In this document: one piece after another, positions 12,101-23,290 of the stretch | Layout of the letters: the number at the start of each line of letters is the position of its first letter | Numbering within the stretch: the stretch's first letter is position 1 | DNA from: Phoronis australis | Lineage: Eukaryota > Phoronida > Phoronidae | DNA: 64,000 nucleotides | Assembly (NCBI GenBank): GCA_002633005.1 | Contig: NMRA01000048.1 | Location: 672,148 to 736,147, forward strand | Direction: 5' to 3' | Made by a program: the position numbers and the translations under genes | Notes under the pieces: generated by a model | Told to the model about the DNA's origin: nothing | What the model saw: only the letters and a program-made list of their open reading frames with translations | The model's database searches: none

Positions 12101-14875
12101 GCCTGCTTATAGGATTGTTCAGACTTTAGCAACTGTGCACAGGTGTCAGCACCTTCCTGCCACTCTGTGATAAATGTGCCTGTGTGAAAACAGTACAAGC
12201 TGATCAAAAAGAAACATTCAGGACCATAAGCAATTTTATAATACTCATCAAACTGCATAAACTTCCAAAATGATAACAGGGCCAACTAAATGCTAGAAAT
12301 GCCATAATTTTGGTCACTGAAAATTTTTGAAGTTTCCTAAACATGAAAGAGCAATATGTCCACACCTTCTGTAGAAAACAAATTACGATGTCGGCAACTT
12401 ACATTTTACGAAACTTGTCTTACTTTTTTCTCACAGAGATTAAAAATGATTTCTGGGCTTGAGAATTGAGGAGACAGTTCATCATTGTTTCATAGCATTA
12501 TTGTGAAGTTTGGTTGTCAAAGTTGGTTAATTTCAGTCACCAAAGAAATATGGCCATCAGAGGACTCCCAACATTTTATTGCAATCAATTACAATCTAAG
12601 CAGAAGGTAAGAACATGATGACTTTACTTTGAAAAACAAAAATATGCTTGTAAAGAAAGTTGTTTTTGACACCAAAACAACACATCACTAACTTTAAGGA
12701 TCAAGTCCAAATTTTGAAATAGATGAGAATTAGTGCATATTTAATTGACTAAGACACAAAACATAAAAACACCTTTCCCTACCACTAAAAATTGGCAATA
12801 AAATTTCGCCCTTAAGGTTCAGATTCACAACTTGAAACACTGCTGAAATCATGCAGCTGATGACATAAAGTTACAAGCAGTGATGAAACTCAACTGGAAG
12901 TTTTAATGCACACTGCTCACCTAACACAGGTACTTGGTTTCTATGAGCAGCATAAATCCAGCCAACAGGGGGCACAGTGACCAGGTTATGGCTGAAGTAG
13001 ACAAACACATCGACGAACTGCCACTGGTAGAACTGGTAACAGTCTGTTGTAGGACAACCCTGAACAAATCTGGAAAAGGGAACTGGCTTCTGTCAGGCAT
13101 TACTGATTAAGAAACAACATGGATATTGCATGGAGGATAAATTGAAACTTTGGTCATGAATGTTTGAACTTGGTCTGTTTACAGATGTAAGTTAAGTTAC
13201 TAGTAGTGGTGTTCTGTTCAGGCAGCAGTACAAGAATACAATACACAGTCAGATAGCAAATAATAAATTGCGGAAGTCAATGAAGAACACAAACGTGCAC
13301 AAGAGCAACGCAGAGCGTTGAAATGCACCCACAATTGCACCGTATACGGTATTCTTCTAGGGTTGTTTATTGGTACCATAAAGTGGCCAGTAGAGGGCAT
13401 ATATGTAGTATGTTGTACTTTGCAAAATGCAAAGGCATGGTCATTGTCTCCTCAATAGGCTAGGGGCAAAATGTTTGGTTGACAGAGGGGTGGACGCCAA
13501 AAAACAGACTCAAAAACAGTAAAAATGGCCACTGGGTGTCGCAAACTAGGTCAAATCCATCCGAAAACGGGGGGATAGCGTCATCGCACTAATAGGTGCC
13601 TACATACCAAATTTCATAAAAATCCGTTAAGGACTGGTGAAGATACAGAGGTAAACGTAAAAAAATAAAATTGCCACTAGGGGGCACACTGGTAGGCGGA
13701 TCCGTCCAAAAGTCGTCATCGTCTGTTGTTAACATCATATAAATACACTTGTTAAATTTCGTAAAGATCCTGCAAACGGTTTAGGAGATACAGCCATAGG
13801 CGCAAAATAAAAAAAACTGCCACTAGGAGGTGCCACAGTAGTCCAAATCGTCTGAAAATCAATGTCAGCTGTCCTCTTGATAGTAAGCACATACATGCCA
13901 ATTTTCACAATCATCCTTTGAGCGGTTTGGTTGATAGAGGGGTGGATGCAAAAACACAGACTCGAAAACACTAAAAATGGCCACTAGGTGGCGCAAACTA
14001 TGTCGAATCCATCTGAAAATGGGAGGATAGTGTCATCTTACTAATAGGTGCCTACATACCACATTTCATGAAAATCCGTTCAGGACTTTTGAAGATACAA
14101 AGGTAAGCCTAAAAAACTAAAATTGCCACTAGGGGACACACCGGTAGTCGGATCCGTCCGAAAGTTCGCACATGCCGTCCCATTCATGAATGGACCATAT
14201 GTGCCAAATTTCATGAACGTATGTCAAAGGGTTTTGGAGATAAAGCAGCGGACGCCGGACGGACGCCGCCCAGACGGACGGAGATGACGGCATAATGCGT
14301 CCACATATAAATATGTGGGCGCATAATAAGGGAATTAAATTTTCAACTGATGTACAATGTACTTTGGGGTTAACATATTAACACGCTAATCCAATCTTAA
14401 ATGTTCACTGCATGAGCTGGAAACTCAAGTTTTAGGCAATGCATGCATGCACCATTTTTGAAAATTAGAAATTTTAGAACTGAACAACTGAAATAATTTC
14501 TGCAGTCGCTAATGGTTTCGATGTTCTTATTGGTAATAGAAACAGAATACTCTCATATAAGGAATTTCATGAGAACGATTTCATGAGAATAAAAGGCCTT
14601 ATTCCATTTTCATTTTTAGTCAGCTAACCAACCGAGGATGAAAAGTATGCTGTTTCAATGAAAACTAATAATTATATCATCTTGGATTGTTCTGGCAAAA
14701 CATAGCTCTAGTCACCTGTCATGGAGATATCCTCCCATCATATCATGACAGACAAGCGTTTTAGGGCCAGGGCTCACTTTTTCTTTAAATGGCACTGTGC
14801 AACACACAGGTGAACAAGTCGTAGACCAGTCTGTGAGTTCCTTCAAGTTTTTCACAGGGGCACACTCTGTCAAAT
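3191..14875 (-). CDS. ENGASE: cytosolic endo-beta-N-acetylglucosaminidase (GH85), partial multi-exon gene
   Basis: ENGase cleaves the chitobiose core of N-glycans in the cytosol during turnover of free oligosaccharides and misfolded glycoproteins. Exons supported by AG/GT sites and matching phase, 5' to 3': 14875-14716, 13069-12921, 12179-12025, 10537-10389, 10061-9890, 9119-9016, 8125-8017, 7663-7485, 7009-6840, 4259-4136 and 3547-3191 (stop TAA at 3193-3191). Family landmarks appear in order: HDMMGGYLHDRFVQG, YQFYQWQFVDVFVYFSHN, GFDGWLINIENE (the Asn and Glu of the N-I-E motif are the catalytic pair known for GH85), LVIWYDSV, FFDACDGIFLNYTW, VYVGIDVFGRG, VAIFAPGWVYE and ITSFCAGYGDRFY. The last exons correspond to the C-terminal beta-rich part. 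The start codon exon upstream of 14875 was not found, and the phase break between 6840 and 4259 requires one more exon (length 1 mod 3). About 610 residues are seen; human ENGase has roughly 740. Confidence 0.93.
4428..4562. repeat. 45-bp tandem repeat, 3 copies
   Basis: The unit begins GTTATTGGTTGAGATCCAGC and recurs at 4428, 4473 and 4518 with a few substitutions. It lies in the ENGase intron upstream of the penultimate exon. Confidence 0.9.
4964..5230. repeat. dispersed repeat, copy 1
   Basis: This segment is similar, in order and spacing, to 11486-11730. Shared blocks are AGATCCCRGGTTAYCTT near the left end, the CTTGGT..TTCATTTMT block in the middle, and CCTTTTGCTGGGCCATTT near the right end. 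Both copies lie in ENGase introns in the same orientation. No ORF or terminal repeat is clear; it is an unclassified, old interspersed repeat. Confidence 0.7.
8141..8198. repeat. 29-bp direct duplication
   Basis: Two adjacent near-identical copies of a unit starting ACACATCAACTGTGCATTGT sit just upstream (minus-strand sense) of the ENGase exon 8125-8017, in the intron close to its acceptor. Confidence 0.85.
9227..9289. repeat. 20-bp tandem repeat, 3 copies
   Basis: The unit CACCCCTGCAACATATATTG is repeated three times in an ENGase intron. Confidence 0.85.
10704..10962. mobile_element. MITE with about 32-bp terminal inverted repeats
   Basis: The left end GTCTGTTTCATGAAAGTGAC (continuing ACTTAAGACTAA) is mirrored at 10928-10959 by an inverted copy with few mismatches. 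The 259-bp element has no ORF and sits in an ENGase intron upstream of the exon 10537-10389. The TIR length and lack of coding capacity fit a non-autonomous DNA transposon; its superfamily is not determined. Confidence 0.75.
11486..11730. repeat. dispersed repeat, copy 2
   Basis: This is the diverged partner of 4964-5230: the AGATCCCAGGTTATCTT, ATGACCAATACAGAC and CTTTTGCTGGGCCATTTGCG blocks are shared in the same order. It lies in the ENGase intron between exons 12179-12025 and 10537-10389. Confidence 0.7.
13290..14330 (-). mobile_element. modular interspersed repeat with CTCF-like cores (inverted copy, ENGase intron)
   Basis: Read on the minus strand, the element starts with a palindromic 30-mer (14323-14294), runs through modules of about 145 bp, and ends with a hairpin CAACGCTCTGCGTTG (13320-13306) followed by CTCTTGTG. 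On the plus strand, motif cores of the form CCACTAGGKGGCRC occur at 13529, 13674, 13820, 13981 and 14126, spaced 145, 146, 161 and 145 bp. The one at 13981 reads CCACTAGGTGGCGC. There is no coding capacity. It is the same family as the elements at 28926-31910 and 36640-37712. Confidence 0.75.
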
Positions 14876-15087
14876 CTAATAAGTAAAAGACTTAAACAAT
14901 CAGTAAAGTTATGATTTGTCATGATCTTTTTGTGGCATGTACTCAATATCAGTAAATGTTACTGAGTGTAGAATTAATTTACAAGTTCACACACAACCTT
15001 TGAGCATGACATGACCCCTTGTAAGGATGTGGCACAGTGCAGGACGATACGCATATACCAAATATGTAAGCTACAGTGACAACAAAT

Positions 15088-15225
15088 GGTGAACAATTCC
15101 TATCAGCCACGGTGAACAATTCCTATCAGCCACGGTGAACAATTCCTATCAGCCACGGTGAACAATTCCTATCAGCCACGGTGAACTATTCCTATCAGCC
15201 ACGGTGAACTATTCCTATCAGCCAC
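15088..15225. repeat. 23-bp tandem repeat, 6 copies
   Basis: The unit GGTGAACAATTCCTATCAGC plus CAC is repeated six times; the last two copies share an A-to-T change. It lies just upstream (minus sense) of the first recognised ENGase exon. Confidence 0.95.
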
Positions 15226-15569
15226 GGCACATGGATTTTTCTGTGCACTAGAATGGTAGGCCAGGTAAAAACAGCCTAACAACAATCCAACCTTTGGTTT
15301 ATATAATGCAATTAAGAAGAACAGGCTTCTATATTATAGTGCCAGGCAGGCCTTTATGCAATGTACATCCTGGGCATCCAAATATATGCCCCAATGAGAT
15401 AAATATAGCTATTTTTTTCATATTTTTATTTTGCTCCAGCATGATAATTACACGTCACATAAAACAATACAGTATACATCGTTTACAAAGAATAACATTA
15501 AATCATTTGTCAACAAGTACCGCATTTCCTTCAGGATGTAATTTAATAAAGTTAATGAACAATTTGAAA

Positions 15570-16040
15570 TTAATTCTTTTTAACAAACTTTTGGCTAAAT
15601 ATGAAATTTTTTGCCAACATGATCAACAGATTAATATTACAATTTTTCGACTGAATGTTTCCCAAAAAAACAAAAAACACTGCTATCTTGTCCACATGAA
15701 AATTTACCTGATTTGTTTGTTTTGAACACTCAGCAAACAGGAGCCAGAAACCAGAGATAAGACGACATTTCCAAAAGAGATGGAGAAAAGTTTCACTGTG
15801 TTCACGACAGAAAGAGCTTAGATCAGTTGTTTTTATTTTAATTTTATGTAAATAATTGTTAGTTGGTAATATTCTGTGAATTAAGTGGTATTGAAACCAA
15901 TGCAATTTTGTATCTTTTGTACAATTGAAGGGGAGTTTATTTACTTTTCTCAACCATGTATCAGAGTCACTGACATTTATTACAACGTTTATATCTATCT
16001 CAGATGACCACTTGTTGTCCTTCTCGTTCTGGATGGCCAA
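15570..16040 (-). pseudogene. LINE reverse transcriptase C-terminal fragment
   Basis: A minus-strand frame of about 156 codons has the post-RT region of non-LTR retrotransposon ORF2 proteins: a W-x-Q/FQYHLIHRILPTNNYLHKI stretch, then a Cys-His-type SFCREHSETFLHLFWKC segment. The reading frame is closed upstream by a stop at about 16045 and no RT catalytic core precedes it, so this is a 5'-truncated, dead copy. Its clade (L1/Tx1-like) is inferred from motif style only. Confidence 0.7.
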
Positions 16041-16059
16041 TCAGATGGACTCAGTTTGT

Positions 16060-18990
16060 TATTGACAGAAAAAAATCTGTGATTCCACACATTGTGGTCG
16101 GATAAAAGAGGTTATTGGTGTAAAAAATAATATTCTCAATAATGTGAACGCCTTTTTAAAACTCTAGTTCTGCTTTTATACATGTATTGCAGTCGTCGTG
16201 TTGTTTTACAACAGTCTGTGACACAACTGTTTGAAGTGTGTCGTTTTAAACTCTACAAATTACCAGTTCACCACGCTAAGATAAATTAGGTCAGTACCAG
16301 GACAAGTAATACTAGATAGTTAAAGAAAAGTTACGTGCGCGTCACTGAAGCAATTTTCCTTGAGATAACTCAGCACATCTTACAAGCATTTTATTTTTTG
16401 AAAAAACATCTGCATATTGATGTAACTATTATTCCTTCAGTTGGTATAACCTTAACTAGACAATTCCAATCACCTTTCGGGAAATTGGGTCTGAGCAAAG
16501 GCATACTTCGATCTTCCGGCTTCGGCCGCTCAATCAGTGGTATTCACAGGCCAACCAGTACAGGGTGTTTTTGGTGTCATTTGTGCATTCTTCTATACTT
16601 AATTGAAATATTGTTAACATATCAGTTTCTGTAACTCTATCGTTTAGCAAAATTTTGCTCCCATCTTTCATTCAAACTGGCCTATGCCCTCAATTTCAAA
16701 TATGCTCATGTACACAAACATGTAAAGTTCCATTGGTCAATTGTTGCATACAATGACATAGCTTTACATGCACGCATATTGCTGTTTGTATGCTCATCGA
16801 TTTCCACGGGTTTCTATTACTTTTTTCTAATTAATGTTCAAGTATTTCACACAAACGCATGCCTCAAATATTTTTGTTTGAATAAATGAAGTGGCGTAGC
16901 CTCGAGGAGTTTTTAGACCCATACTAAAAAGCAGTGATGTAATGGCACGCTGGAGAGCAGCCTCCTTGACCGCTCATCGCCTTGTCGATTTAAAAACAAC
17001 TGAAAAATAGGTACTATACAATTAGGTTAATCACGTTGATGTATAATACCATTTTCTAAACTTTTAATACATTTTAACGTTTGCCTTTTCGACTGAGCCA
17101 ACAAAACCTCAGTCCCAGGCCCTAGCAGCACTCTGTGAGAATTTCAGCCAAAGCATTAGGAATTTGGTCTTTTTTGCAATGGCATATATGACCGTTTAAG
17201 CAATGCCTTGGTCATGTTCAAACTTGGTTGAAAGCATTGAATATCCAACATCTTTCAAGCATGTTTGGTTGTCAAAGTTGCTTCCTCTGCTTGCTACGCT
17301 CCCAATGGTCTTAGCTCCCTACCACTATGTAGGGTTCATACCTTAATGTAACTCCAAACTGGTGTTTCAGACTTGTAATTTCATGATTTTATCTTTTTTA
17401 AAAACATCAAAAGCAAAATAAATGTCAATATTTTAATACTATGTTGTGCCACAAGAATATGTCCACTTAAAATTTTTGAGTTTGTGCCATTTCATGCTTT
17501 TCAATGTGCATTTTAAGGTTTTAATATGGAATAGCAGTGATACCTGCTTCCAAAATATAAACTACACATCATATGAGCATTTTTCTTGTTTTGTAACTGC
17601 AGTTCTGATAATTCTTTTTACAGAATATTAAAGCTAATTAAGATGATACGACAAACTTTATAACATCAATTTGACTCGAGATCAACAAAAACATAGTGCG
17701 CTCATCATTTAATCAATATCTCTAATATTTGTTTGGTAATTAAGCTACTTGAATGATTTTGTAAATTTAGATGTGAAAGTCTTTGTCTACACAGTTCTTC
17801 TAGTAAAAAAGCTTACCAGAGGGCAGTTTTGTAAACTTAAGATGTAAAAACCTTGGTCTACGTATTTTTTTGTAAAAAAACTTCAGTCTGTGTGTGTAGG
17901 GCGGGGGGTTGCTGGTGAACAGTCGTGGGGGTGGGGGTTACGCGTCGTTGGAATCATGAATGCCCTGGAATATTGGGAACCCCATTTTGGATACCCTATT
18001 TTCAAAATGCTGGATAAAAACCTGGTGCCAGGTCCAATGGCTGATATGACTGATTGCCTGTGGATATGGTATATTACAAGACAGGTCCCCCGTCTGTGCT
18101 GCTGCCTCTCTGCGAGGATGCAAGATGGGTGACCTCCCCATAAATATCCCTGTGTGCATTTCACTTGAACCTGAAGCACATTGAGTGTAATGGATGCCAG
18201 TTATCAATTTCGTAGATGGAATGAAGGAGTATTACAACAAAATGATGAGCGAGACTGTTTATTCAAGCTGCCACCAACGGTGTCCATCTGCACCTTAAGA
18301 AGGTACACGTCATGATAACGTGGTTTTTGATAGTTTAGCTAGGGTTAATTGTAATTTGCAGAAAAATTTCCATCGAACATAATGGATTAGAAAATAAATC
18401 AAAAAGATGCTGGAATGCATGCAGTTATCAACGGATATGAAAATAAAATAGTAAAAATAAAGTGACTAGCATCGGTACTACAATATATTATTCCATCAAT
18501 TCGGCAGTCTGTATCATACTCTTGACTAAGAGCGCATCCCTTGAAACGTGGAGAACATTTTAATATATTTTAGTACCAACCCTCGTCGTTTTTATTTTTA
18601 CAATTTTTACTATTTCGTAATTGATTAGGATGTGTTACCACTTGACAAGATTACTGTTCAGCTGCACTGGCTGATAACAGTTTGCTAATGGTAAATGTGA
18701 CAAACATGGGTCCCTATAGTCCCCTGTGCCTCACCTTTCTCAGTAAATGTAGTAAATGTCTTGTGTCCAATGTTTTCAAGGCAAATGTTATACGTGATGT
18801 TATTCATGCAACAAAATGGCCAGTGTTGAACAAATATGAACAAACTTCCCGAAATCGATTCTCTCAAGTATTGTGGCCATAGTTGAATTAAAGTACGAGA
18901 ACGCATGTCGTGTATATGTCCAGCAAATGACTACGAGATTGTATATTACTTTGATTTATACTAAAACCGCCATGTAGGCAACAGCATTAT
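16060..18990. other. gene-poor interval, nothing identified
   Basis: Upstream of the recognised ENGase exons; it may hold the unresolved first exon. The ORFs at 17890-18207 on both strands show no recognisable domain. A diverged duplication of about 80 bp is present at 17760-17890. No RNA gene was seen. Confidence 0.4.
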
Positions 18991-19015
18991 CAAATTCGCT
19001 GAAAAAGATTATGTG

Positions 19016-19372
19016 GTCTCCACCAACCACACACTACAAAGGCTTTCTTTAACTCAAAATTAAAATGTGTGGTCGTATGGATAAAACTTATCAGCCTTGA
19101 CCACGATCTCGAACGTGGTGGTCATGTATGAAAATTGTCTACCCGACCACGCAGCTGACAGAAAAAGTGGTCATATGGATGTAAATTGTCTGTCCGGCCA
19201 TAAGCATTCTGTGACTCGAGCAAAATAGCATTGGATCAGTAAGGACAAAAATTAACAGCCGCGACCACGATCCCTAAGTCGTATGGACAAAAATTATCCG
19301 TCTGGACCACGCGTTCTCTAAGTCATTTAAAGCGCACGGTCATATGGACAAAACTTGTCCGTGTGATATTTG
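19016..19372. repeat. degenerate tandem repeat (GTGGTCATATGGAYAAAA family)
   Basis: About six diverged units each combine a GTGGTCRTATGGAYAAAA-like block with a following GTCCGNCYGACCACG-like block, at irregular spacings of 50 to 70 bp. It is non-coding and intergenic. Confidence 0.6.
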
Positions 19373-20189
19373 TATGGCTTTTGTTAGTCTCGCATATACG
19401 ATACTTAGATGAGAGTTGTAGAAACGTTGTTGTAACGCAAGACGCCATATTGGAATAGATGTAGTTCTTATCATGAGGTGAGAGTTTTATGCTTCGTACT
19501 ACCTAAAATATAACAGTCCGCCAGACCATAAGTGTTCTGTGACTTGCGTTGGGTCGGTACAGATGAAAAATTTGTCAATGGTGTACGCACCTTTGACATC
19601 CCAGGAAGTTTCGCTCAAGTAATTAACTTGTTAGACTGAATTTCTTTCAAGTCTCAGATGCAATCAGCCTGCACTAGGCGAGTGCCATTCTGTTTACTGA
19701 AACGCACATGAAAAATCTTGCTTTTCAGAATGCGGGTGGCAAGTGGCAATATGTTGAAGAAGCAGAGGTAGCAGACGACTGGGAAGTTTCCATGGAAAAT
19801 TTGCAGATTTGAACCAGATATGTATTTTAAAATGAGTAACTCTTTATGTGGGCATAATATCGTATGTGTATGGCTGCTGTGTCCACCGCGATGTAAATGC
19901 CTAAGGTACGGACTCCTTAGGATGTGCCATATTGACCTCACACAGTCATTCATAGTTAGTGTCTATCTCTATCTCTCTTGTAACACTTCACACCCGAAGT
20001 CGAGTATACTACAGTGGCGCATGTAACCAAATTAAACGTGCAATGGTGAGTTGTGTATGTACAAGAGTGTAGTGTGAGGGTGCAGTGCAATGTGGATGAA
20101 GAATAATGTCATGATAGGAGGGGTCTCTGGAAGTGATCCAGAGGCAGAGAGGCAGCAAGGACGTCAGCGTTCACATTGCTTACAATTGC

Positions 20190-20345
20190 CATGAATGTAG
20201 CTTTGGTACGACTGGTACACAATTTTAGTAATAGCCAGGATTACCCGACCTTGGGAATCGAACCAGCGACCCCTAAAACTCCCTAAAAGGTATAAAACCG
20301 GCAAGCGTGCTAACCATTCAGCTAATAGGCAATTGCCCGTTAGCG
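20190..20345 (-). repeat. tRNA-derived SINE head
   Basis: On the minus strand a TAGCTGAATGGTTAGCA-type A box (20326-20309) is followed at tRNA-like distance by a GGTTCGATTCC B box (20264-20254), an internal RNA polymerase III promoter layout. The interval between the boxes does not fold as a full tRNA and no acceptor stem is seen, so a tRNA-derived SINE or tRNA pseudogene is more likely than a working tRNA. Confidence 0.6.
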
Positions 20346-21120
20346 AGTGGCTAACAGAGGCTCCTATATGATTTACCGGAAGCACTTTGTTTCTGTTTCT
20401 GTGGTGACGTCAGAGGGTAGGCACCGGGATAGTCTCTCTCAGACTCTGGCCCTCCTCCCAGTATCTCACGCAATGACCCGCAATGTAATTTGTAAATTTG
20501 GAGATGCAACCAAGCACTTTCACAACACACATCTACAACACAATCATCAAGTTAAGCATAGACCTCAACGCTTGCAGTAAAATTACGTTACTTACTTAGA
20601 CACACGTCGCCAATGTTTTGAGACATTTCCCATGGGTTTTCGATCGATCACCTCTTGTGTTGATGGTTTCTCACGGATTGAAGGAGTGTAACTTTGCTGT
20701 CTGAAGTGACATCTGTCGGTCATCAGTTTCCGGTTGGCTTGAGGTCAAGGTCACTCATACAGGAAAACAAAATGTTCTAAAAAAGACTTCACATGCTGTT
20801 TACAAAAGAAGTATTTTGGCATCGTTTATGTGCAGTTGAAGTTACGCTTTATGATATTATAAGTATGTTTGCTGTGTTTGCATCGTAGAAATGGCAAATT
20901 TGACCACTTTTATGAATTTTTATTCGGAGTTTCACCGCCTGCCCGCGGAAACTTGAAATCGTGTGTTCAGCGCTAGGCTTACGCTGGGACCACCTAGCTA
21001 AAATCTAACCAAAATCACGTGCTCTCATTTTAAATGCACGGCAATATCTCACGAAATCTCACGAAGTCTTGCTTTTTAACGAGGTCCTAGCGTTACTGAA
21101 GGGGAGGCTGGACTGGGTAC

Positions 21121-21195
21121 AGGCAATGACCATCGCCTCTGTTGGCCCGAACCAGAGCCTCTGGTTCGGGCCAACAGAGGCGATGGTCATTGCCT
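21121..21195. repeat. perfect 75-bp palindrome (37-bp arms, 1-bp spacer)
   Basis: The left arm 21121-21157 (AGGCAATGACCATCGCCTCT...) is exactly reverse-complementary to 21159-21195, with a single C between. GACTGGGTA flanks it on both sides (21111-21119 and from 21197), like a 9-bp target duplication. See the finding. Confidence 0.95.
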
Positions 21196-21855
21196 AGACT
21201 GGGTATAGCCAGACAGCTCGCTGTATGAAGGCTGTCGTCAAAATACAGCTAGAGCCACTGTGTGTATTTCTTCCGTAAACCCCGAAATTGCACACGGCCA
21301 GGGTAATACTGCTCGTCACCTCGCCGTGAAACTTTGTCAACATTTTAAAGCTAAAGACTGGACGGGGTGCATGCAAAATCTGGGAATCAACCGACACCTT
21401 GCCCGTTACAGCCATTTAATTGAAAAACAATGCAATAAACGTCATTTTCTTGCGTAACTGTCCACCTTTTCTAACAATGAAAAGTATGTCATCGTTTTGA
21501 AAATAGCACGCTCATGTCACGCGCTCGCGCCATTTCCTAAATTTTTTAGACAACTTCGCAGCAGCAAAATTTGTCCTGAAATTCGGTTTTTCGTTATCGA
21601 AATTCTAAAAACTGATAATGAAGTGAAACTAGTTCCAATAATTTGATGTGACTTGTACGCAACCTCGTGAAAGAACAACAGCTGATTGAAGAATCGGCAA
21701 AAAAAGAAACTGGCCAATAGGTGACGCAATATTTCATGGCGCTGAAAGCCGACGCAGAAGATCGCTCCACAACTTTAGCAGCAGAATAACGGTAGAACGC
21801 CATTTTTTCAACACCGATAAATAATGTAGTTTACTCAAGACTAGTTTTTAATGAC

Positions 21856-21958
21856 ACTAATTTTGTCTCAGACTTTATCTTACCACTTTTTTACCCATCA
21901 GTGCAAAGCTGTATCTTTTGTATGTACAGCTTTGTACCAAGGCTAGACTGGGTAATGT
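21856..21958. repeat. diverged dispersed repeat (pair with 24149-24250)
   Basis: Shares a TTTGTSTCAGA-TTTTA-CCATTTTTTACCCA..CAAAGCTG pattern with 24149-24250 in the same orientation. It is short, non-coding and unclassified. Confidence 0.45.
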
Positions 21959-22009
21959 AGGTTCTGTTCTAGATAGTGGTCAGACCGCTGTCTCTAGTTG
22001 AACTACAAA

Positions 22010-23290
22010 CGGTGAAGCTCCTATAGGTACTTCATACGCCGGAGGCTTTTTGGCGAATTATGTCTCACTCTGATCAAAGTAACGTTGTTATAAGTATCTT
22101 TTGTGCATAGAGGGATACCAGGGGCAGATCCAGGATTTTGAGTTAGGGCGAGCCAGGGCAGAGTATTGCCCAGGATTTTGGCCGTCAGACATTCACACCC
22201 CTGAACTGCCAAATAGAATCGGGGAGAATTTTAGGGGGTGGGCCATGGCTCCCCCTAAATCCGCCACTAGACATTATAGGACGAGGCAGTGGGTGTCTTT
22301 AATTCCTTACATCCCAAACAAATACTCCCATTTCCAAACTTTTTCTTCAAGCAGTCCTTCGTTACGCTCCCAAACGGAAACTGGCCATTTTTTACACTGT
22401 GCGCTTCAGGTGGTATGGCGTCATAGCCCCTGACGTACGCTGTGTAGAAATGGTCAGTTTCCGATTTTGGGAACTGAATGAAGGACTTCTCAAAGAAAAA
22501 GTTTGGTAACGCTAGTATTTGTTCAAGCTGGAAAATAACGTAGAAAATAAATCTGAAACTAAATAAGGTGATCCAGATACTCCCAAGGATACTATTGTTT
22601 CATGAAATGAAGAATATAAATAGGTAAATAAAACAACAAGAATGGATCAACTGAAATTTTCGGATGTAATAATGTCCTTTGTCAACAGAAACAGAAATAA
22701 AGTAAAATCAAACACTATATGACAATTGACATATAAGATATGGTGTAATGAATATCTTAAATGTCAATTGTCATATAGTGTTTGATTTTACTTAATTTCT
22801 GTTTCTGTTGACAAAGGATGTTATTACATCAGAAAATTTCAGTTGTTCCATTCTTGTTGTTTTATTTACTTATTTATATTCAAGTTGGAAGGAATTACAG
22901 ACATTCATGGCCTCCTAAAGTGTCTCTATGCACAAAATGTACTTATAACAATGTGATTTGATGTTTTAATGAGTGTGAGGCATAATTCGCCGAAAAGCTT
23001 CCGGGGCCAGCTAGAGACGGTGAAGCTCCTATTCTATAGGCGTTTCATATGACGGAAGCTTTTCGGCAAATTATTCGTCACACTGGTTAAAAGCTCAAAG
23101 TCATGTTGTTATTGTAAGTACATTTTGCACATAGAGGGACACCCTTGGAGGCTGTCGATGTCTTTAATTCCTTTTAATTTGAACAAATATTCCCGTAATC
23201 AAACTTTTCTTCAAACTGTCCTTCGTTCAGTTGCCCATGTCGGCAACTGGCCATTTTCAAACACTGCGCGCGCCAGGTGATATGACGTGA
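22010..23290. mobile_element. nested foldback/MITE cluster
   Basis: A block starting GGTGAAGCTCCTATAGG and containing CCGGAGGCTTTTTGGCGAAT occurs forward at 22010-22440, inverted at 22895-23005, and forward again at 23010-23290. Between the first two is a long hairpin with arms 22613-22741 and 22751-22880 (about 129 bp, near-identical) around a loop of about 9 bp. A second inverted repeat lies around 22340-22500. This fits a foldback DNA transposon with a second tandem copy. There is no ORF. Confidence 0.75.
22117..22270. mobile_element. GGATCCAGG-type MITE inserted in the foldback element
   Basis: Begins GGGGCAGATCCAGGATTTTG and ends CCCCCTAAATCCGCCACT, an imperfect terminal inverted repeat. 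The companion copy at 23010-23290 lacks this segment, so it is a later insertion. Similar ends occur at 24841, 25790-25871, 48430 and 49640. Confidence 0.65.

Noticed and set aside
13218-13400. Minus ORF near the 3' hairpin of the modular repeat
   Set aside because: Lies across the repeat end and intron; no homology.
15294-15725. 143-codon plus-strand ORF
   Set aside because: Antisense to the LINE fragment and AT-rich; no recognisable protein.
20190-20345. Functional tRNA gene on the minus strand
   Set aside because: A and B boxes are present but no paired acceptor or anticodon stem could be seen; a SINE head explains it better.
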